A stretch of 56,398 bases of DNA from Symbiodinium natans (taxonomy: Eukaryota > Sar > Dinophyceae > Suessiales > Symbiodiniaceae): NCBI GenBank assembly GCA_905221605.1, contig CAJNDS010002837.1, positions 207,439 through 263,836 on the forward strand, in the 5' to 3' direction. A model generated the notes under the pieces. It saw only the letters and a list, made by a program, of their open reading frames with translations. It was not told the DNA's origin and searched no databases. A program made the translations under genes and the position numbers. Of the stretch, positions 1 to 13,900 are shown piece after piece (positions within the stretch are counted from its first letter, which is position 1; each line of letters opens with the position of its first letter).

Positions 1-3000
1 CGAAGCTGAAGGATGCGCTACACTCTGCAGCAGGGTTACTTGCAAGTGTGATCAAGCGCGCGTGCAAGCCAGCATGTACGTCCGCTTACAAATCTTAGAA
101 GCATACAGCGCTCCTGCAAAAGCATGTGAGCACGTGTAAGTGCACTTGTGCACCCAACACGATTGTGCATCTTGGCATGGGTGACACCCCCCAACCCATT
201 CCTGTGAAGCCTCTCTCAAGCCTCCACGTCAAGCCAGACCCCATGTCCCAATTCGCACCCCCGCATTCCCTTTTGGAAAATCCGTCGTCGATGGTTCCCA
301 AGCATCGCCTAACGCTATTGGTGGCGACATCGTGGCTACAGTCCAGAGATGGCTCAAGGCAACAGTCGCAAAAGTCTTGCAACAGTATTGCAGGCACGTC
401 AGGTTCCTTGACGAACTTGTGGATCTCTTTGCCGCCATCTGACTGAGTCATCATGCCTCAGAGAGCCAGCTGAGCACCCTGCCAGCCATAAAGCCTTGCT
501 TGGAGGTATGCCTATAGTGCCCGGTCAGATCGAGCTGAAACAGGTTCTATAGAAGATGGCCCACCGGGGTCTGTCAGTCAAGCCGCGCATGCCCACACGC
601 TCCTTGTGCTTTAGATCAAACTCGTCCAGGGCCATAGGCTTCGATCCTCGCACGAAACTGCATACCTATAACGACTCCCGAAAGGCGTCGAAAGGTCGAG
701 ACGCATGATTATATGCACAGCGCTTCAGCCTTCCACAAACCGCGCAAAACGTCCCCAGCTTTAGACCTGCCTGGCATACCCCCTTCGTGCGGTGGGTCCT
801 TTTGCCCTCGAGATGATCGGCTCTTTGCACCACTGAGAGAGAATGCCAGAAATCGACCGCAAGTTGCCTCGGCAATGAGTGCTTGGACTTCTTTCCCCGG
901 ATCCGCAATGAGATCCGCCGAGCGGCCCTTCATGATCTCAACGACTCCTGAGACATCGCTGACCACCCTCATAGTGTTCCTTGGCCGCTTCGGAAAGTAA
1001 TGCTGGTCGTCTATCGTGGATGCGCCTTGCCACTGGCTAGTGCTGCCCAGGCTCTCAATAAACTCGGGGATCTTGTCCTCGCTGCGCCACTTCAGCTCCG
1101 TAAGGCCGGGCGACAAGACCTTTGCAGGAGATGGGCTGTTAATTGTGCTGAACTCTGTGCTTGTATGTGCTTCTCGTATTTGGAGTTCCACTGATGACCG
1201 CCTTCGGGCTCACCTCCCCCTCATCTATGCAAGCTCGCAGAAGAAAGAACTCGCATAAACTCTTTTGGGCGATTCCACCAGGGCCTGGTCCATCTTGGCA
1301 ATGCGGTCTTCCAGAAGCGGCTCCTCGACGGGCAGCAGCTCCGTTAGCACTGCATTGTACCTTGGCACATGGGTCACACTCAGCTACTGATGCGATGGGA
1401 ACCATTGAGACGGTCCAAAGGCGATACTTGAGCACCCAGGCTGCATGCCCACGATGTGGTCCATCTGTGCGACCCACTGTCTATACGTGGCCACGCGGTC
1501 GAACATTTCCAGAGCTGCCTTTGTGGTGACAAGCCAGGGATGGGCAAAGCATGGCAAAGCATACCCGTTGAAAGTCCCCAAGAAAGAGTATCCTGGGTTG
1601 GCCGAGGCACGGGAGGCACTTCGATGTCGAAGATCAGGAAGAAGCGCACTTCCCGCAAGAGGCGGACCAAGGCCGGGTCGAAGTTGACCTTCAGCAGGCC
1701 GGACTTCTCCTGTCGCCTGAGTAGCCTCATCTTGAGCTTCTCCTTCGCAGCCTCCACGGAGGTTTGCTCCCAAGTTTGGTAGCGCTGCAGTTCGTAGTCT
1801 TGCAGCATCTTGTCCAGTGTTTGATGTTGCTTTTTCACTTCTCTGAACTCTTCCGGTGTCTCCCTCAGCGCAAGGTTGTAGAAGGCAAGCTTGTTCATAG
1901 GCTCGTTGATGCGGTGCCTTGAGCAGCGTGCCCAGTAGATGGCACCAGCCGCTGGAGGCAAGTTCGAGAAAATTGGTGCATCATCATAGCACTGGTCGAC
2001 TTTGTCCTTCGCCTGCACCATTTGCTTACGGCCCTCTCAGCCTTTAAGCATGAAGAGAACCTGTTGCTTAAGACTATAGACCGTGCGGCAGCCCTGCAAC
2101 GCACTGCAACGCACTGCAACGCACCTCCACAAAGCCAGTCTCGACGGCAGTGAGGTCCTGCTCGACCTCGCAAGGATCAGTCGGGCCGTCGCCTTTGCCC
2201 GCACAATCCCGCAGATGTGCGCTCTACACCTAAAGACAGTTGTTCGAAGCACGTGCTTGGGGCCTGGTGCAACAGCATCTTGTGCTTCTTCTCCAGCTCT
2301 GCCTGGCATGCTGGGTCAATTGCAGGCCGCCGATGCATTAGCAACTTTCTGAAGGAGGCCTGGATGATCGGACGTTCCAGCAATCCCTCGAAAATATCGA
2401 AGAGCTTGATGCGCATGTTGATAGTGTCCAAATCCTTTGCCGTATGCTGACACAGAAAGCAAGCGTCCTCACACACCTCATGCTCAGCGATCGATAGCAC
2501 AATCACAGAACTATGCCATGCTATGCGTGTGCAAGGCACGGACACGACGTGAAAACTTCACTTAGCTTGATAGCTCTCTGTGCTCCACCTTCCATGCCTC
2601 GATGACCTCCATCCAGCCGAGGCTCGTCAAAAGCCGAGCCCAGGAGGCTGCCAAGTCGCCGGTCCAAATCCTTGACCGTCATGCGGAACTTGAAGTAATC
2701 ATGCTCGAACCTCGGGTTCCAACATATTTCAACTCATCTCAACAAGCGGCATACACATGATCCTGTGACACAAACGACCACCAATGCTGTTTCTGACAAG
2801 AGAAACTGCACTTCTCCGACATCCATGATGTCGTAGCTCACACTTTTGAAGGTCTCAACACACTTCAGGAACTCTTCTTTGATGGCCACCACGCAATCCG
2901 AAAGGACCTGATTTCGCTGTTTCGATGCAGGTGCGAACAAGGTCTAGAAACGCAGCAGCGATGACGCCTAGACAAAAGCGAGGTCAGCTCTAGCCGCGCG

Positions 3001-4901
3001 ACCTTTCCCTTCGTTCCACCAATCTCCACACGCTCCAGCTTGGAGAACTGAATTACCTTGTGCGAATCTGGCAGGCAGCCAGCCCACCAAGTTTCAGACA
3101 CGAGATGCAGCAGAAACTTCAACAGCCCCCCCGTGACTTCATTACCGTAAGCCATCCTACCTGAAAGATTGCCTCAAATTGTGCAAACCAGAGAACCGTG
3201 CGAGTGAAGTCGAGGGCGTCACGGCAACGATCTCGGAAGGAGTCCAGGCGAACGAAAAGTGCATCGTTCTTCCTTGGGCTCCAGTGGCTCGAACCACTTC
3301 ACCGTTCTTTCAAAGTAGCATTCACACCCCATAAGAATCTATGCAGGCTGAAGTGCATCTTCCATCCCGAACCATCCTGATTGAGCGCTATGTCCTTGAA
3401 CAACAGGTAGGCATCCTTGAAGGAAGTGCAGATCCTGCAATGATGTCGGGACAGACGAACAAAGGCACAAGTCCCTGCGCTTGCCTGCGCCGCATTTCCC
3501 CACCTGGAGCCTCATGCTTTAAGTAACCGTGCCGGAATTCCTGTACGTGTTCTCGAGCTTGGCATAACACTCGGACGTCTCTTCCGAGGAAATCATTGTG
3601 AAAATGTCGCTGCCGTTGATGTACCGAACTGCCTGCGCAATGATGGAGTTGCCTGAGCATATCTTCAATGCAAGGCCATGCTTCACTACAACGTGCACTT
3701 ACATTCCAAAGGCCAAATGCCACGACATCTTTCCACGACAAGCAGCAAATCTCTCTGATGAGGACAGCTAAACGAGTTGGCGTAGTGTAGAACTTGGAGT
3801 AGCGCCAAATAAGGAGAATGTTATGGAGAACCGGCTCGAACAGTTGCTCCAACTGCTCGAAATCGGCGCTGTCGCTTGTGAGCTTATCGATTGACCTAAG
3901 GCAAGATTGAGTTGATTGAGACACGACGAGTATGGGCAGCGTGCAGCTGAATTGCAGGTAAGCTTAGCGTCAAGGGGCTTCGTCAACGTTGACAAGAACT
4001 TCACGTTGTCATTCGCCTCTTCCCGAGCCTCCTCGACCTCCTTCTGCAACTTTGAAAACGGAGCTGTGTAGGTGCTCTTGTTCGTCTCAAGGAACTTCAA
4101 GACCTTCTTCAGCGCATCCATCCCCAACTGAGAGTGGATGGAATTCAAGTTCGCGGCCTTGCTACGCCAGAACTTGAGCTCAGCACTCGGCTCCGGGTTT
4201 TTGCCGTCTTTGAGCAACACCTCCGGATCCTGCTTGAGCACGTGCCGGATCTGCTTGGTCCATGTGATGACGGCCCCTTCAAGGACGTGCACTTTGTCCT
4301 TGCCACCAGATGACCCAGCACCACCGGAAGCAGCTGCCATGCCCCCACTGGTGGGGAGCGCATCTCGTGGCGGATGGGGCAGCCACGTGTGTCCTTTCAT
4401 GAGACCTACTGTCACATGAAGGCTTGCCAAGAAGACGTGGTACTTGTCCATGAGGTCCTTGGCGATCAGGTCCGACCATCCTGCCTGATTTGCAGGGTTC
4501 GTCAGCGTTGACAGGTACACTGACTGGCAATACATGTTCAGCAGGTCCATCACGTTCTTGGTCATCTCCATGAGGATGACTGACTCCGCAATGGTTTCCT
4601 TGCTGATCTGGACTTCGGGGCTTGATCTATGCATGGCCACGAACTTCTTTCTCATCTGTGTAGCTGAAGGGAGGTCCACCGTGCAGGTGACTGATTCGCT
4701 GCTAGGAATGAAAAAGCAGGCTGGGACCTCCGGCTCGTCCATGAAGCGTGCCAAAGCTCTAGCAGAAGCCTCCTCTGTAGTGAAACCGCTGATGAATTTA
4801 TCTGACTTTTCCGGCCGGACCCCAAGGAGCACCATGAGCCTGTTCAGTGTCCATAGGGTACGTGCCTCCACGCCTTTGGCGGAGCCCTCACCTTCTGCCA
4901 T
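1..4901 (-). CDS. axonemal dynein heavy chain, N-terminal part, intron-rich, runs off left edge
   Basis: Encodes the tail (DHC_N1 region) of a dynein heavy chain, the motor of ciliary/flagellar axonemes; the AAA motor lies beyond the left edge. The start chosen is the ATG at 4901 (MAEGEGSAKG); an ATG at 4988 in the same frame is also possible. Exon 1 (about 4901-3963) carries the stretch HVLEGAVITWTKQIRHVL and the family hallmark AELKFWRSKAANLNSI. Further exon pieces with family-typical sequence: about 3900-3730 (FEPVLHNILLIWRYSKFY), 3659-3530, 3420-3330, 3268-3168 (RLDSFRDRCRDALDF), 3045-3003 (KLERVEIGGTKGK), 2937-2825 (FKSVSYDIMDVGE), 2726-2588, 2440-2180 (LFDIFEGLLERPI), 2010-1630 (LPPAAGAIYWARC; VNFDPALVRLLREV), 1524-1450, 1360-1235 (LLPVEEPLLEDRI), 1130-1050 (LSPGLTELKW), 980-868, 655-580 and 440-400. 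The family is clear; outer-arm subtype is an inference. Exon ends are approximate and small exons may be missing. Confidence 0.87.
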
Positions 4902-5149
4902 GGCGGAGGAAAATGGAAAAGAAAGTAAAACGGATCCGCTCGCAGGATCCCTAGGAGAGCTGATTTCACTCTTCCGAGCTTGAGCCACAAAATCAAGAAG
5001 CCGGGCACCCTATGCTCGGAACATCTCGGAACACCTTCCCCCCATAGTACATCGCTAAGTCTTGCGTCTCGCCTTGAGTCTCAACAAATCAAAAAAGCAA
5101 ACACTGGAATGAAGTAGGATCCAAGCCAAGAAAAACTTCCCCTGCGTCA

Positions 5150-7984
5150 GACGTGTCAGCATACATGGTGCTCCAAGAGTCTTATGAACAAACAGGCGTC
5201 ATACAGTTGTATGTGATGACATCGGGCTTCAAGTTTGCGTTCAGCATCTCCCGGAATTTGACTTCGGCCTGTACGAAGGTTGGTTTTCGGTTGTCCGCTA
5301 TACTGACCAGCTTCCTGACGCCCGCTGCTGGAGTCTGTGAGCATGACAGCGGGGGCACACTCAATTGCACATTGGGAGATCATATGAAGCTATGGTACAA
5401 TGCCACAGTCACGACTCACGACGCAGCGAAGCTGGTGCAACTGCTGTGCCAGCCTGGTTAACGTCACCTTCCCGAGAGTAGCCACTGAGCATAGCATTGT
5501 AAACCTCTACCGCTGGAGGCACTCCTTCACAGGGCAAAGAGTCTGACATAGTCTGACCACAGAACCCTTCCCAAATAACCACAACTTGGTGTAAAGAAGC
5601 TGTCCCAGCCGAGCATCCTCTCGTTTTGAGATCCGCCACCATGGCCTGGACAAGATTCCGATTCATGCAAATTGCGGTATGAGCCTCTTGTGCGCAGAAC
5701 GGCTCACTGCTCATCCTAGCATAATCTTGTGTCTTGCGAGCACCTGCATGTCCTCAGACTGACCAGAGTTGGAATGTGTATTGGTGTTGTTCCGCGAATC
5801 ATCGCGAATCGGAATCAGATCCCCAGAGTCAAGTGTAAAGCTCCAAGTCTCTTGGTAAACGCAAGTCTTACGTCAGAGGTTTACATAACGTGTGCCTCTG
5901 CATGACGGTTTAACAAGCAGGGAACTCGCGTGCTTCTTCACATTCAAGTGTCCTGATCCCAACACAGCCATAGCTACAGCCATCATCAGCCATCATCAGA
6001 CCAGGCACTGCACCAGCCTCAGGCCGCCCACTTTTCGAGCAGCCATGGACAAGTGATGTCAGTGTTGACGCCGAGGGCTCCAGTTGACGCCCACGCATCT
6101 GAAGCGGGAGACACCCCTGCTTCTCTCTGACATTCAGATAACATTAATGACCTATCTCGATCTGTTTTGGCCGAGGTATGCCAAGTTGCGGCTAAAAATT
6201 CGCATCATTGCACAGATGGTTGCAGCTCTCATGCTCACACCACGCAGCGGCTCGCGCAAAATGACTTCCCGCAGTCCAGGGCGGGCAGCATCCCAAGACT
6301 ATCCCTCCACAATCTTTCAACAGCCCAAGCCGCCCAAGCCTCTCGAAGCCAGATTTCGGCTTGCACGGGCTTGCCTATGTCTGACTGTCTATGTCAAAAG
6401 TTCTCAACACGAAAGAGCTAGGCGCATGGATTCACGCATGTTCAAACATTCTCACCTCGCTGGGCCCAAGCTGCTGCGACCGCCCCGAAGCTGTCGGAAC
6501 TGACCTCCAGGCCTGGTCCGTGTCTTGGACATCTTGGATTTGGCTATCTTCGGACCCGTCACACTCAATTGGTTTACCATTTTGCAGCAATGCACCCAAA
6601 CAGTCCTTGCAGGTACCTGGCAATCTTCTACAGTAACTTCACTGGTCATGCCTTGTCGGACCATCTCCTGGCTTTTCGTCGGCATCACACAATCGCATCG
6701 CTCAGGATTCTCCCATATTCCCCCCGCCTCCAACCAGTGCTGCGCCTTCTCTGCGCAGCCAAGCTTTGCGAAGCCGGCACTCAAAGCCTCGGTGCTTGAC
6801 AAACCTTCCGGTAGAAGCCCGTGCCCGTCCCTTTTGGAAGTGAGGGGGTCCGGGGGATAGGTTTTCAACACAGGCTTTGGCTTTGCGGGGCTTTCCCGTT
6901 CTGCCACGCGGCTCCCATGGCGACCGAGTCCAGCACCAGACCTGGGACTCGCGGAGGCCAAAGAATGCTTCTTGGCAGTGATGACGACTGGGAATGCTCT
7001 TTGGGGCTGCGCGCCCTCAGCACCGGCTTCTAGCAGGAAAGCCTCTGCTTCCACTGGCCGCCCGGCCTGATGCTCGCACAAAGTGCACAAAGCAATGCAC
7101 AGTTGCCAGGTCCTGCCTTTGCAAAAGCACTCGCTACGGATGTGTACGACACCATGTCCACCTCGAGACCTGACGCTGCGTGGCTGCGGGCGCACCAGAA
7201 CTCAAGCTTCCTGAACAGGGCGAGGCCTGCAGCGCGTTGGTGCTGCAAGAGCCACACCGCCTGCTCAGGCTTTGCAGCTTCCGCAGCTGCCCTGTCATGT
7301 CCAGGCTGGTGCTTTGGCGAAACACTGCGAGACATAGCACCAAGAGGTACCTGATGAGCTTGCCAAACGTTCGGCCATTGATACCTGGGAGCACCACCAT
7401 CATGGGGTCGGCTAGCCACTACTCCGTGTCCACAGCCACAAAACCAGTGTGACTCGCAGATGTTTGCAAAAAAAGTGCGCACACGCTGCGCCTGCATTTC
7501 CTAGGCTGATTTGCAAGAGCCAAGCAGAACTACACGCCACTTATCGGAAGCATCGGAAACCTGGCGCATTCTACCTGGGGCCCGCACGTGAAAATGTTCC
7601 GTAGCACCACCCAGGTCACCAGCAATGGCATGAGCCTCAATTAAAGGGCAGAAAAGGGCTAACAAGTCACAAAACCAGCAGCTGGCCTTCAACATCGTGT
7701 TCCACACCATGGTTCTCATGGTCCTCAGTCCAAGATGCCCAAAAACCTTTACCCGCATTCTGCAGCAGGTCATTGCACGATTTGGACTCTGCCCCCTGCC
7801 TGGGATCCCTGAGCCGAAGGGCCTCGAAGTAGCGCTTTGCTGTAGCGACATCCCCAGCCTCGGCTAACAAAAAGCGCGCTCGCAAGAACTCGCGACTAAC
7901 TGTCTAACTCGTGCGGCTTACAATCGGCAAGGCCCAAGCAATGGCGGCTGCATTGAGCGCAGCAAGCTGTGCAGCTTTGGCCAT
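5150..7984 (-). CDS. pentatricopeptide-repeat (PPR) protein, intron-split
   Basis: PPR proteins are helical-repeat RNA binders, usually acting in plastids or mitochondria on RNA processing or translation; that role is family knowledge. In the minus-strand reading, several separated pieces look like 35-residue PPR helices: LLAEAGDVATAKRYFEAL (about 7870), AIAGDLGGATEHFH (7620), EVDMVSYTSVASAFAKAG (7150), GRPVEAEAFLLEAG (7050), AGFAKLGCAEKAQHWLEAG (6760), EPSASTLTSLVHGCSKSG (6050), VEVYNAMLSGYSREGD (5500) and AEVKFREMLNANLKPDV (5270). A plausible start is the ATG at 7984 (MAKAAQLAALNAAA), a helical leader that could be part of an organelle-targeting peptide. The pieces lie in different frames separated by non-coding stretches, so introns (or decay) split the gene; exact exons were not resolved. 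It lies 250 bp behind the dynein start, on the same strand. Confidence 0.55.
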
Positions 7985-10900
7985 CGTTTGCCACAGCGTC
8001 ACCGAAGCCGAACCGGCAGCACGACATTTGCAGATGCAAACCAATTCTTCTGGTAAGCCACACTAAGCCACTTCAAGGCTCGTATCTCCCCGATTTCAAT
8101 CAGAAGCTTCAGATTACTGCAACACCTATGCTCGGACCCTCTAGGGTGTTCAGGAGTTGCTTTGACAAGTGGACTTACCCTCTACGAGAATAAGCGCCCT
8201 GCGGCAAGCAGAACCCTCCGCAAAGCAACGGCAAGAGCGACACTTGACGGCAACATGGCCTTGCCTTTGGTGCCTCAGCTCTACCTCTTGACAGCTTACC
8301 GACCCAGGGCCACAAAAGGTCTGTGGGCGTCACGCTCAGCGCAGTGTCCAACTTTCTGCTCCTGCAGGAAATACTGAATCAGAAATATGCATTCAGCCAA
8401 GACATAGAGGTGCTTTCGTGCACAGCTCAATTTTAAGTCGCATGATCGGTACTTCTCGGTCATGCTTGCAAATGGCTCAATGATGCATAAGGCGGGCATG
8501 GCTCGTTTGGCTGAGCCCTATCAACAAACGGGTCAGGATGTTGGGACGAGACCTTTCTGGCTCGATGGGCTCCACGCATTGAAACTTCCATATCTGAGCT
8601 CGGTGGAGAAGAGAGGCACGTCGAAAGGTATGCCTATGCCGTGCGAAAACCTCGTGCTATCCGCAACCTTCTCACATGTGATTGTCCGTGCTTGTCTGCT
8701 CTCCACCTGAGAATTTCAAGCCGCGGCAGCTGAGAAGACCTTTGCCACGATTCGACCAATCTGAGCTCCGACATCAGTCTCAGACGGTTCCTATCCCAGC
8801 TACACTACGACGCATAGATTGCACACCTCCTCTCCTTCATCGATTCTGCATGCTCTTGTGCCAGGTCTTCATGAGCTGCCCAGTTTTTGCTACGAGCGAA
8901 ATGACATCGACACCTGTGTCTTGCCCTCTTGCCACTAGGCGTGCTTCAAAACACGCTGCCACCGAACAGAAGCTCAGGCAACTCAAACTTCAGAGGCCAG
9001 CAAGTCAGAACTACATGAAATAATGAATAGAAGGACACAAAGTTCTCAAATGAAAACAAAGCAGGGGGGGCTGTGCGGCTTCAGTGCAATTAGGCAGAAA
9101 GCTCTTCTCTCTTTTTCCCGGTGGAGAGCCCAAGGAGCTGGAGAGCTTTGGTAAAAATGGACACACAATCACAAGCACAGCTCTTTGAGAATCTCCTCCA
9201 GTTCAAACATGGTCTGTCAGTGTTGGCTAGAAGTGCACCCTTCCTTGCGCACAGATGTTAAGCTTTAGGCAGTGCTTCAGTTTCACCTTGCCTCTGACAC
9301 ACACGTGTATGTGCAAGTGCGAGGTCTGATGATCAATGCCAACTTGAAGTACTGTCCATTAAGGCTTCTCAATTGTCGCTACACAGCAGATCCATTCACT
9401 GCTGTCTGAAAAATAAAAAGTACGTGGGCTGAAAGTGGAACGTGCCACATCTTCGAAGGTGCTGAACAGACAGCTTTGGAGAAACAGGTCATAACGCATG
9501 CTCTCTGTCCATTGACAGCACTGTCTGCATCACGTGTGCACAGGAACGAGTTTTCGATTCTCAAACTGTGAGGAAGCCACTGCCAGACAGGTTCTGTACA
9601 GGTTCACCCTGTCAAGCCGCAACTCCGCTTGGAGACCAGGAGAGCAACACAAGCATGTGCCATGATGAAACGGCCGTTGAAGCGACACATTGTCAGTTTT
9701 GCTTCATTTTCTGTCATTCTTGGCTCCATGCCTGTGGTGACATACTGTGACACATATCGACGCAAAGGCAAAGACACATCTAGGCAATCTAGGCTTCCTG
9801 CCGCTGCCTTTCCAAGGACTGAGGTGGCAGGATGCGGCAGGTATGCCGCGGCCAAGTTAGCGCACCAGGCAAGAAGAACACTTGGCACGCTTTACGTTAT
9901 CTGCACTTCCTGATTGGTCAAATTGCTTGCAGAGCTTGTCTCTGCAAACTGCATTGTATTTACATGGAAGAGCTGTACTTCTACTGAAAAACCTCTGGCT
10001 GGTGCAGGTCACTCGGAGTACCCCATGACCTGGAAGGCGGAAGCTTCCACATCTCTTTTGGCGCATCAGGAACGACACGTCAAAGAACGCATTTTCAATT
10101 CAGCGTCTGGCTGCTTGAGCCTCTGCCAACCCCCCCAAGATGCCCCGAGGCGCATCCTTAAGAGACTGCAGAACTTCCCTTATCTGCCAAGACACACGCC
10201 GCTGCCACTTGGCGAGGGGTGGTCATTGTTAAACCTTGCAGACCCGTGTGGGGGCAGGATATGGCAGCATACAACGGAATGCGACCTGAAGCAGCATGTG
10301 GGGCATTGGGGCATGAGCCTGTATTCGCTTGTCGCGTGCCTTCTCACCTAGCTACACAGCCTTGATTAAGCCATGTGCCGCAAACGGTTACAAAGCAATA
10401 TCAAGGCTAAATAACGGGCATAAAGTGCTTCGTGGCGGTTATCGCAGAACCATGCCGCACAAACCTTCTGTTACCTGCCAAGGGGCATGGATTTACAAAC
10501 AAGACCTTTGAATACATGTCGTTGGCGTGCAAAAAAAAGGCTCTTGTGCATCCCCAACATTCCCCAACATGCTCAACTTACCAAGTATCTGGTTCGGCTT
10601 TCATTGGCGCATATTGGCGTTTTCAATCTTCGAGCCACGGGAACAAAGCAAATCACTTCGTTGCTTAGTTCTTGCAATGCATGGGTTCGAGCTGGTACCT
10701 CAAACAAGCAGGATTAACGTCACACAAGCTATTCAAACGTTCCAACCCCCACGTCAAGCACGCAACATCTTTCAATGAAAGTGTGGGCAGCTGGCAAGAT
10801 GAAAAGGCGACGGCAACACGACTAGACTGACTAGAACCTACTCCAGGAAACTGAAGGGACCTCCTGCGCTTTGAACCTCCGACTCGCATTACTGGCCCTT

Positions 10901-13900
10901 CCCTGTCCTTTAGCACTCCAGAAATCCGGATCCCGGAGCCAACAGCTTCCAGGGATGAGCTGGAAGCTGACAAACTATCAGGGACTTGACCTTTCACACG
11001 TTTCTGCCATTGTCTGCGTCTGCTGCTTCTTCGGAGAATTTCTGGGAACACTGAATCCTAGGCCGAGGAGCGACAGGTCTGGACGAACATGCACACCGTG
11101 CATCTGCAGAACTTCATGACCACGAGCCTTTGTGGTCACCAAGCGAAGCATATGAAGCATGACAATGGGGGAAGGCTTGGCTTCAAGGCTTCACATTTTC
11201 AGACGGGGCTGGTGCACCAGGTACTCGACAAATGTGTTGGTCTCTGTGCAGAACGAGACAAGCCTAATTGAAGCATGTATGCGACCAGCGTCGCCCCTTT
11301 CGTTTCGCTGACCCTGAGGACCAGCAGTCAAAACAACGCCAAGTTTCCAAAGCTCTCTGGACTGTCGAGTTGACTTCAGGGTAGCATTCGATCGAGTTGG
11401 CCTGACCTGCACAAGCCCGCAAGCTTTCAGAGGCTTGGCCATGCAGCTAGACGCTGCAAGTTGCGAACGTGCATGCGGTCCTAATTTTGCAGCATTTAAG
11501 ATTGTCTGAGTCTTGGGCGGAGATGCAACTTATGTCTATGGCGTGTTCAATTTTTCGAGCCTGTCATTCCTTTGCTCGCCAATTCGCTGTCCGATACTGC
11601 TTTGCGAATGATCGTGACCACAGTTTGGGGTCAGCCTGCACGGTACACATGTTTTACGACGGGTGCTGCACTTGATCTGGGCTTGCCTCGATAGGTTTAG
11701 TTTGGATCACTCGCCCGTGATCCTTCAAATCATTCTTCGGGTTTCGCATGTTTTCGCCAGCCATCAGCCCTTTCAGGGCGAAAGCTCCGCCATGACTTGG
11801 TCCACGCCCCTTCGGCTACTCCAGCCATCTCTTCGCCGTCACTCTTTTCTGGTTTCGGGTGCATCGGATGTGTCAAGCCATGTCGTAATGTCGGTACAAG
11901 CTCTCATCCAAGTTTTGGGAGAGAAGAACGAGAGAATGCCAGTCGATGATGTGCTAACCATCACCCCACCCCTTAACTCCCTGAGTCCAATGTGACTTCA
12001 GGCATCTTCAAGTATTCTTCAAGGCGGCCGAATGCAATCCTGTACGCACATGTCAGGTGAATTGTGCCTCCCAGGCTGAAACGCAGCTGGATGGAGATGC
12101 AGTGACGAACAATCTGCACCGCCTGACCGCAGACGCATATGTGGCTCGCAAAACCTCACCCAGTGCGCCTGTGGATACGTGACATGCGTCAAAAGCCCGG
12201 AGAAACGACTTGACCTTCACCATCTTCTTGGTGCCGTCACGCTTCTCCAGCCACCTGGACAACATGACGGAGCGACGCAAAGAGTCTGCAGAAAGATTCG
12301 TGTGGATTTCGTGGATATGCATGGTCTTGGCCTGAGGTCCTGCTCCAATGTGCCCAGACCACAGGGATCCTGACCTCAGGTCAGCAGTCGATCGAGTGGG
12401 AAGGTGAAGACAACGCAAGCTGTTCCCAGCATTGACGACAACCGAAGGCCGTCATGGGCAGTGACTCATGGAAACATTGTCTTAGCTTAGTGTTGCACGG
12501 TGGTGTGGCATGTCTAAGTACGTCGCGCAAGCTCATCAGCATCTGAGCCGTATGTTGAAGGGCAGCAGCCTCAGACTAAGGCCACATGCTGTCCGATGTG
12601 GAGAGTTTCTGAACCATGGCAAGTCATGTACACGACTCGGATATGCAGCCATTTTGCATAGGATCCACTTGGTGGAAGCTTGGTGCCGACAATAGCCTGT
12701 GGCAAGGTCTTTTGAACAGCGCCTACCCCGATAGAGCCATCTCCCTAGCCCCAGGACTGCCCCAAGACTGCAAGATCACAAGTCCTTTCTGTCACCAATT
12801 CGGAGCACCATGGCATCTGGCATGCCCAAAATTGCTCATGGCTTGCCTCGATGCGGTGCAGGTCATCGACTGCATATAGTGCACTTTCCCGGCTCAATGG
12901 CACCGCCAGTGCACGCTTGTTCCTTGGACATTCCGAGACTTGGACATTGAAGAAGAGCCAATGGTCAGCACGGAAACGTACCAGATCATGCAAGTTTTAA
13001 GCTCACAGTTACTTCGCGAAAAAAGCGGACATGCCCATGATGGACCCTGAGCCACTAATCTCCACCTCGCGGCTGACAGTGAGCCGCATCCCAATTTATT
13101 TGCTCCTGCGGATTTTCCATCTGGGCTAAGAGGGATGCCAAAAAAACAGCATGCACGAATTGATTCTTTGCTCCTGCATATCGATTGTTCCAGATCGAAT
13201 GCAACTGCGATTGACATCCATGCAAATAGAAAAGATCTATGGCGGAGTCGGGACTACTACGTTACAATGCCAAAACGAGTGTCAGGAGCGCAAGCGGTGC
13301 AACGGGGCTCTTGTCAAGGCATAGGGCGAAAGTGCACTCTCGCACAATTGGTTTCTTTTCTACCGGGTCACCCACATCCCTATGCAATGTGAATGTAAGG
13401 TATCCTCCTTGACAGGGAGGCCCTCCACGATCTCGGAAGGAACCGTCTGCAACATCTTCGCCATGCCGATCAGTACGCTGGCATCAAAGGCCACCTGGAA
13501 TCAAGTGCTTGAACTGTCTTTCAGTGTCCATCGGTGTCCACGACTCCTGTAGGCTGTTTGTCAAGGCGCCTGCGCATCTAGCGTCGCAATCGGATACACT
13601 CCAATATAGCATGGTCGCAGCTGATACCTGGGCAGAACATCTGGGAAGCACAGCTGTAGCACCACAGACCTGCTGTTGTGCCATCTTTCTTGCTTGGTGA
13701 CATCAAGCACTGGCAATCACCTTGAGCTCCCCAGAGGATCTTCAGAATCCTCTGGCTCCCCATAACCTTCAATGACATCGAGTCGATGCTTTTAAACTTT
13801 GGTGAATGGCGACCCGAAGATCTACGAAGATGTCTTGTGACTGCGCAGGAAGAAATGTAGGGCCGCGGCCTGTCGAATGATCTCAACACCACTGGGATAT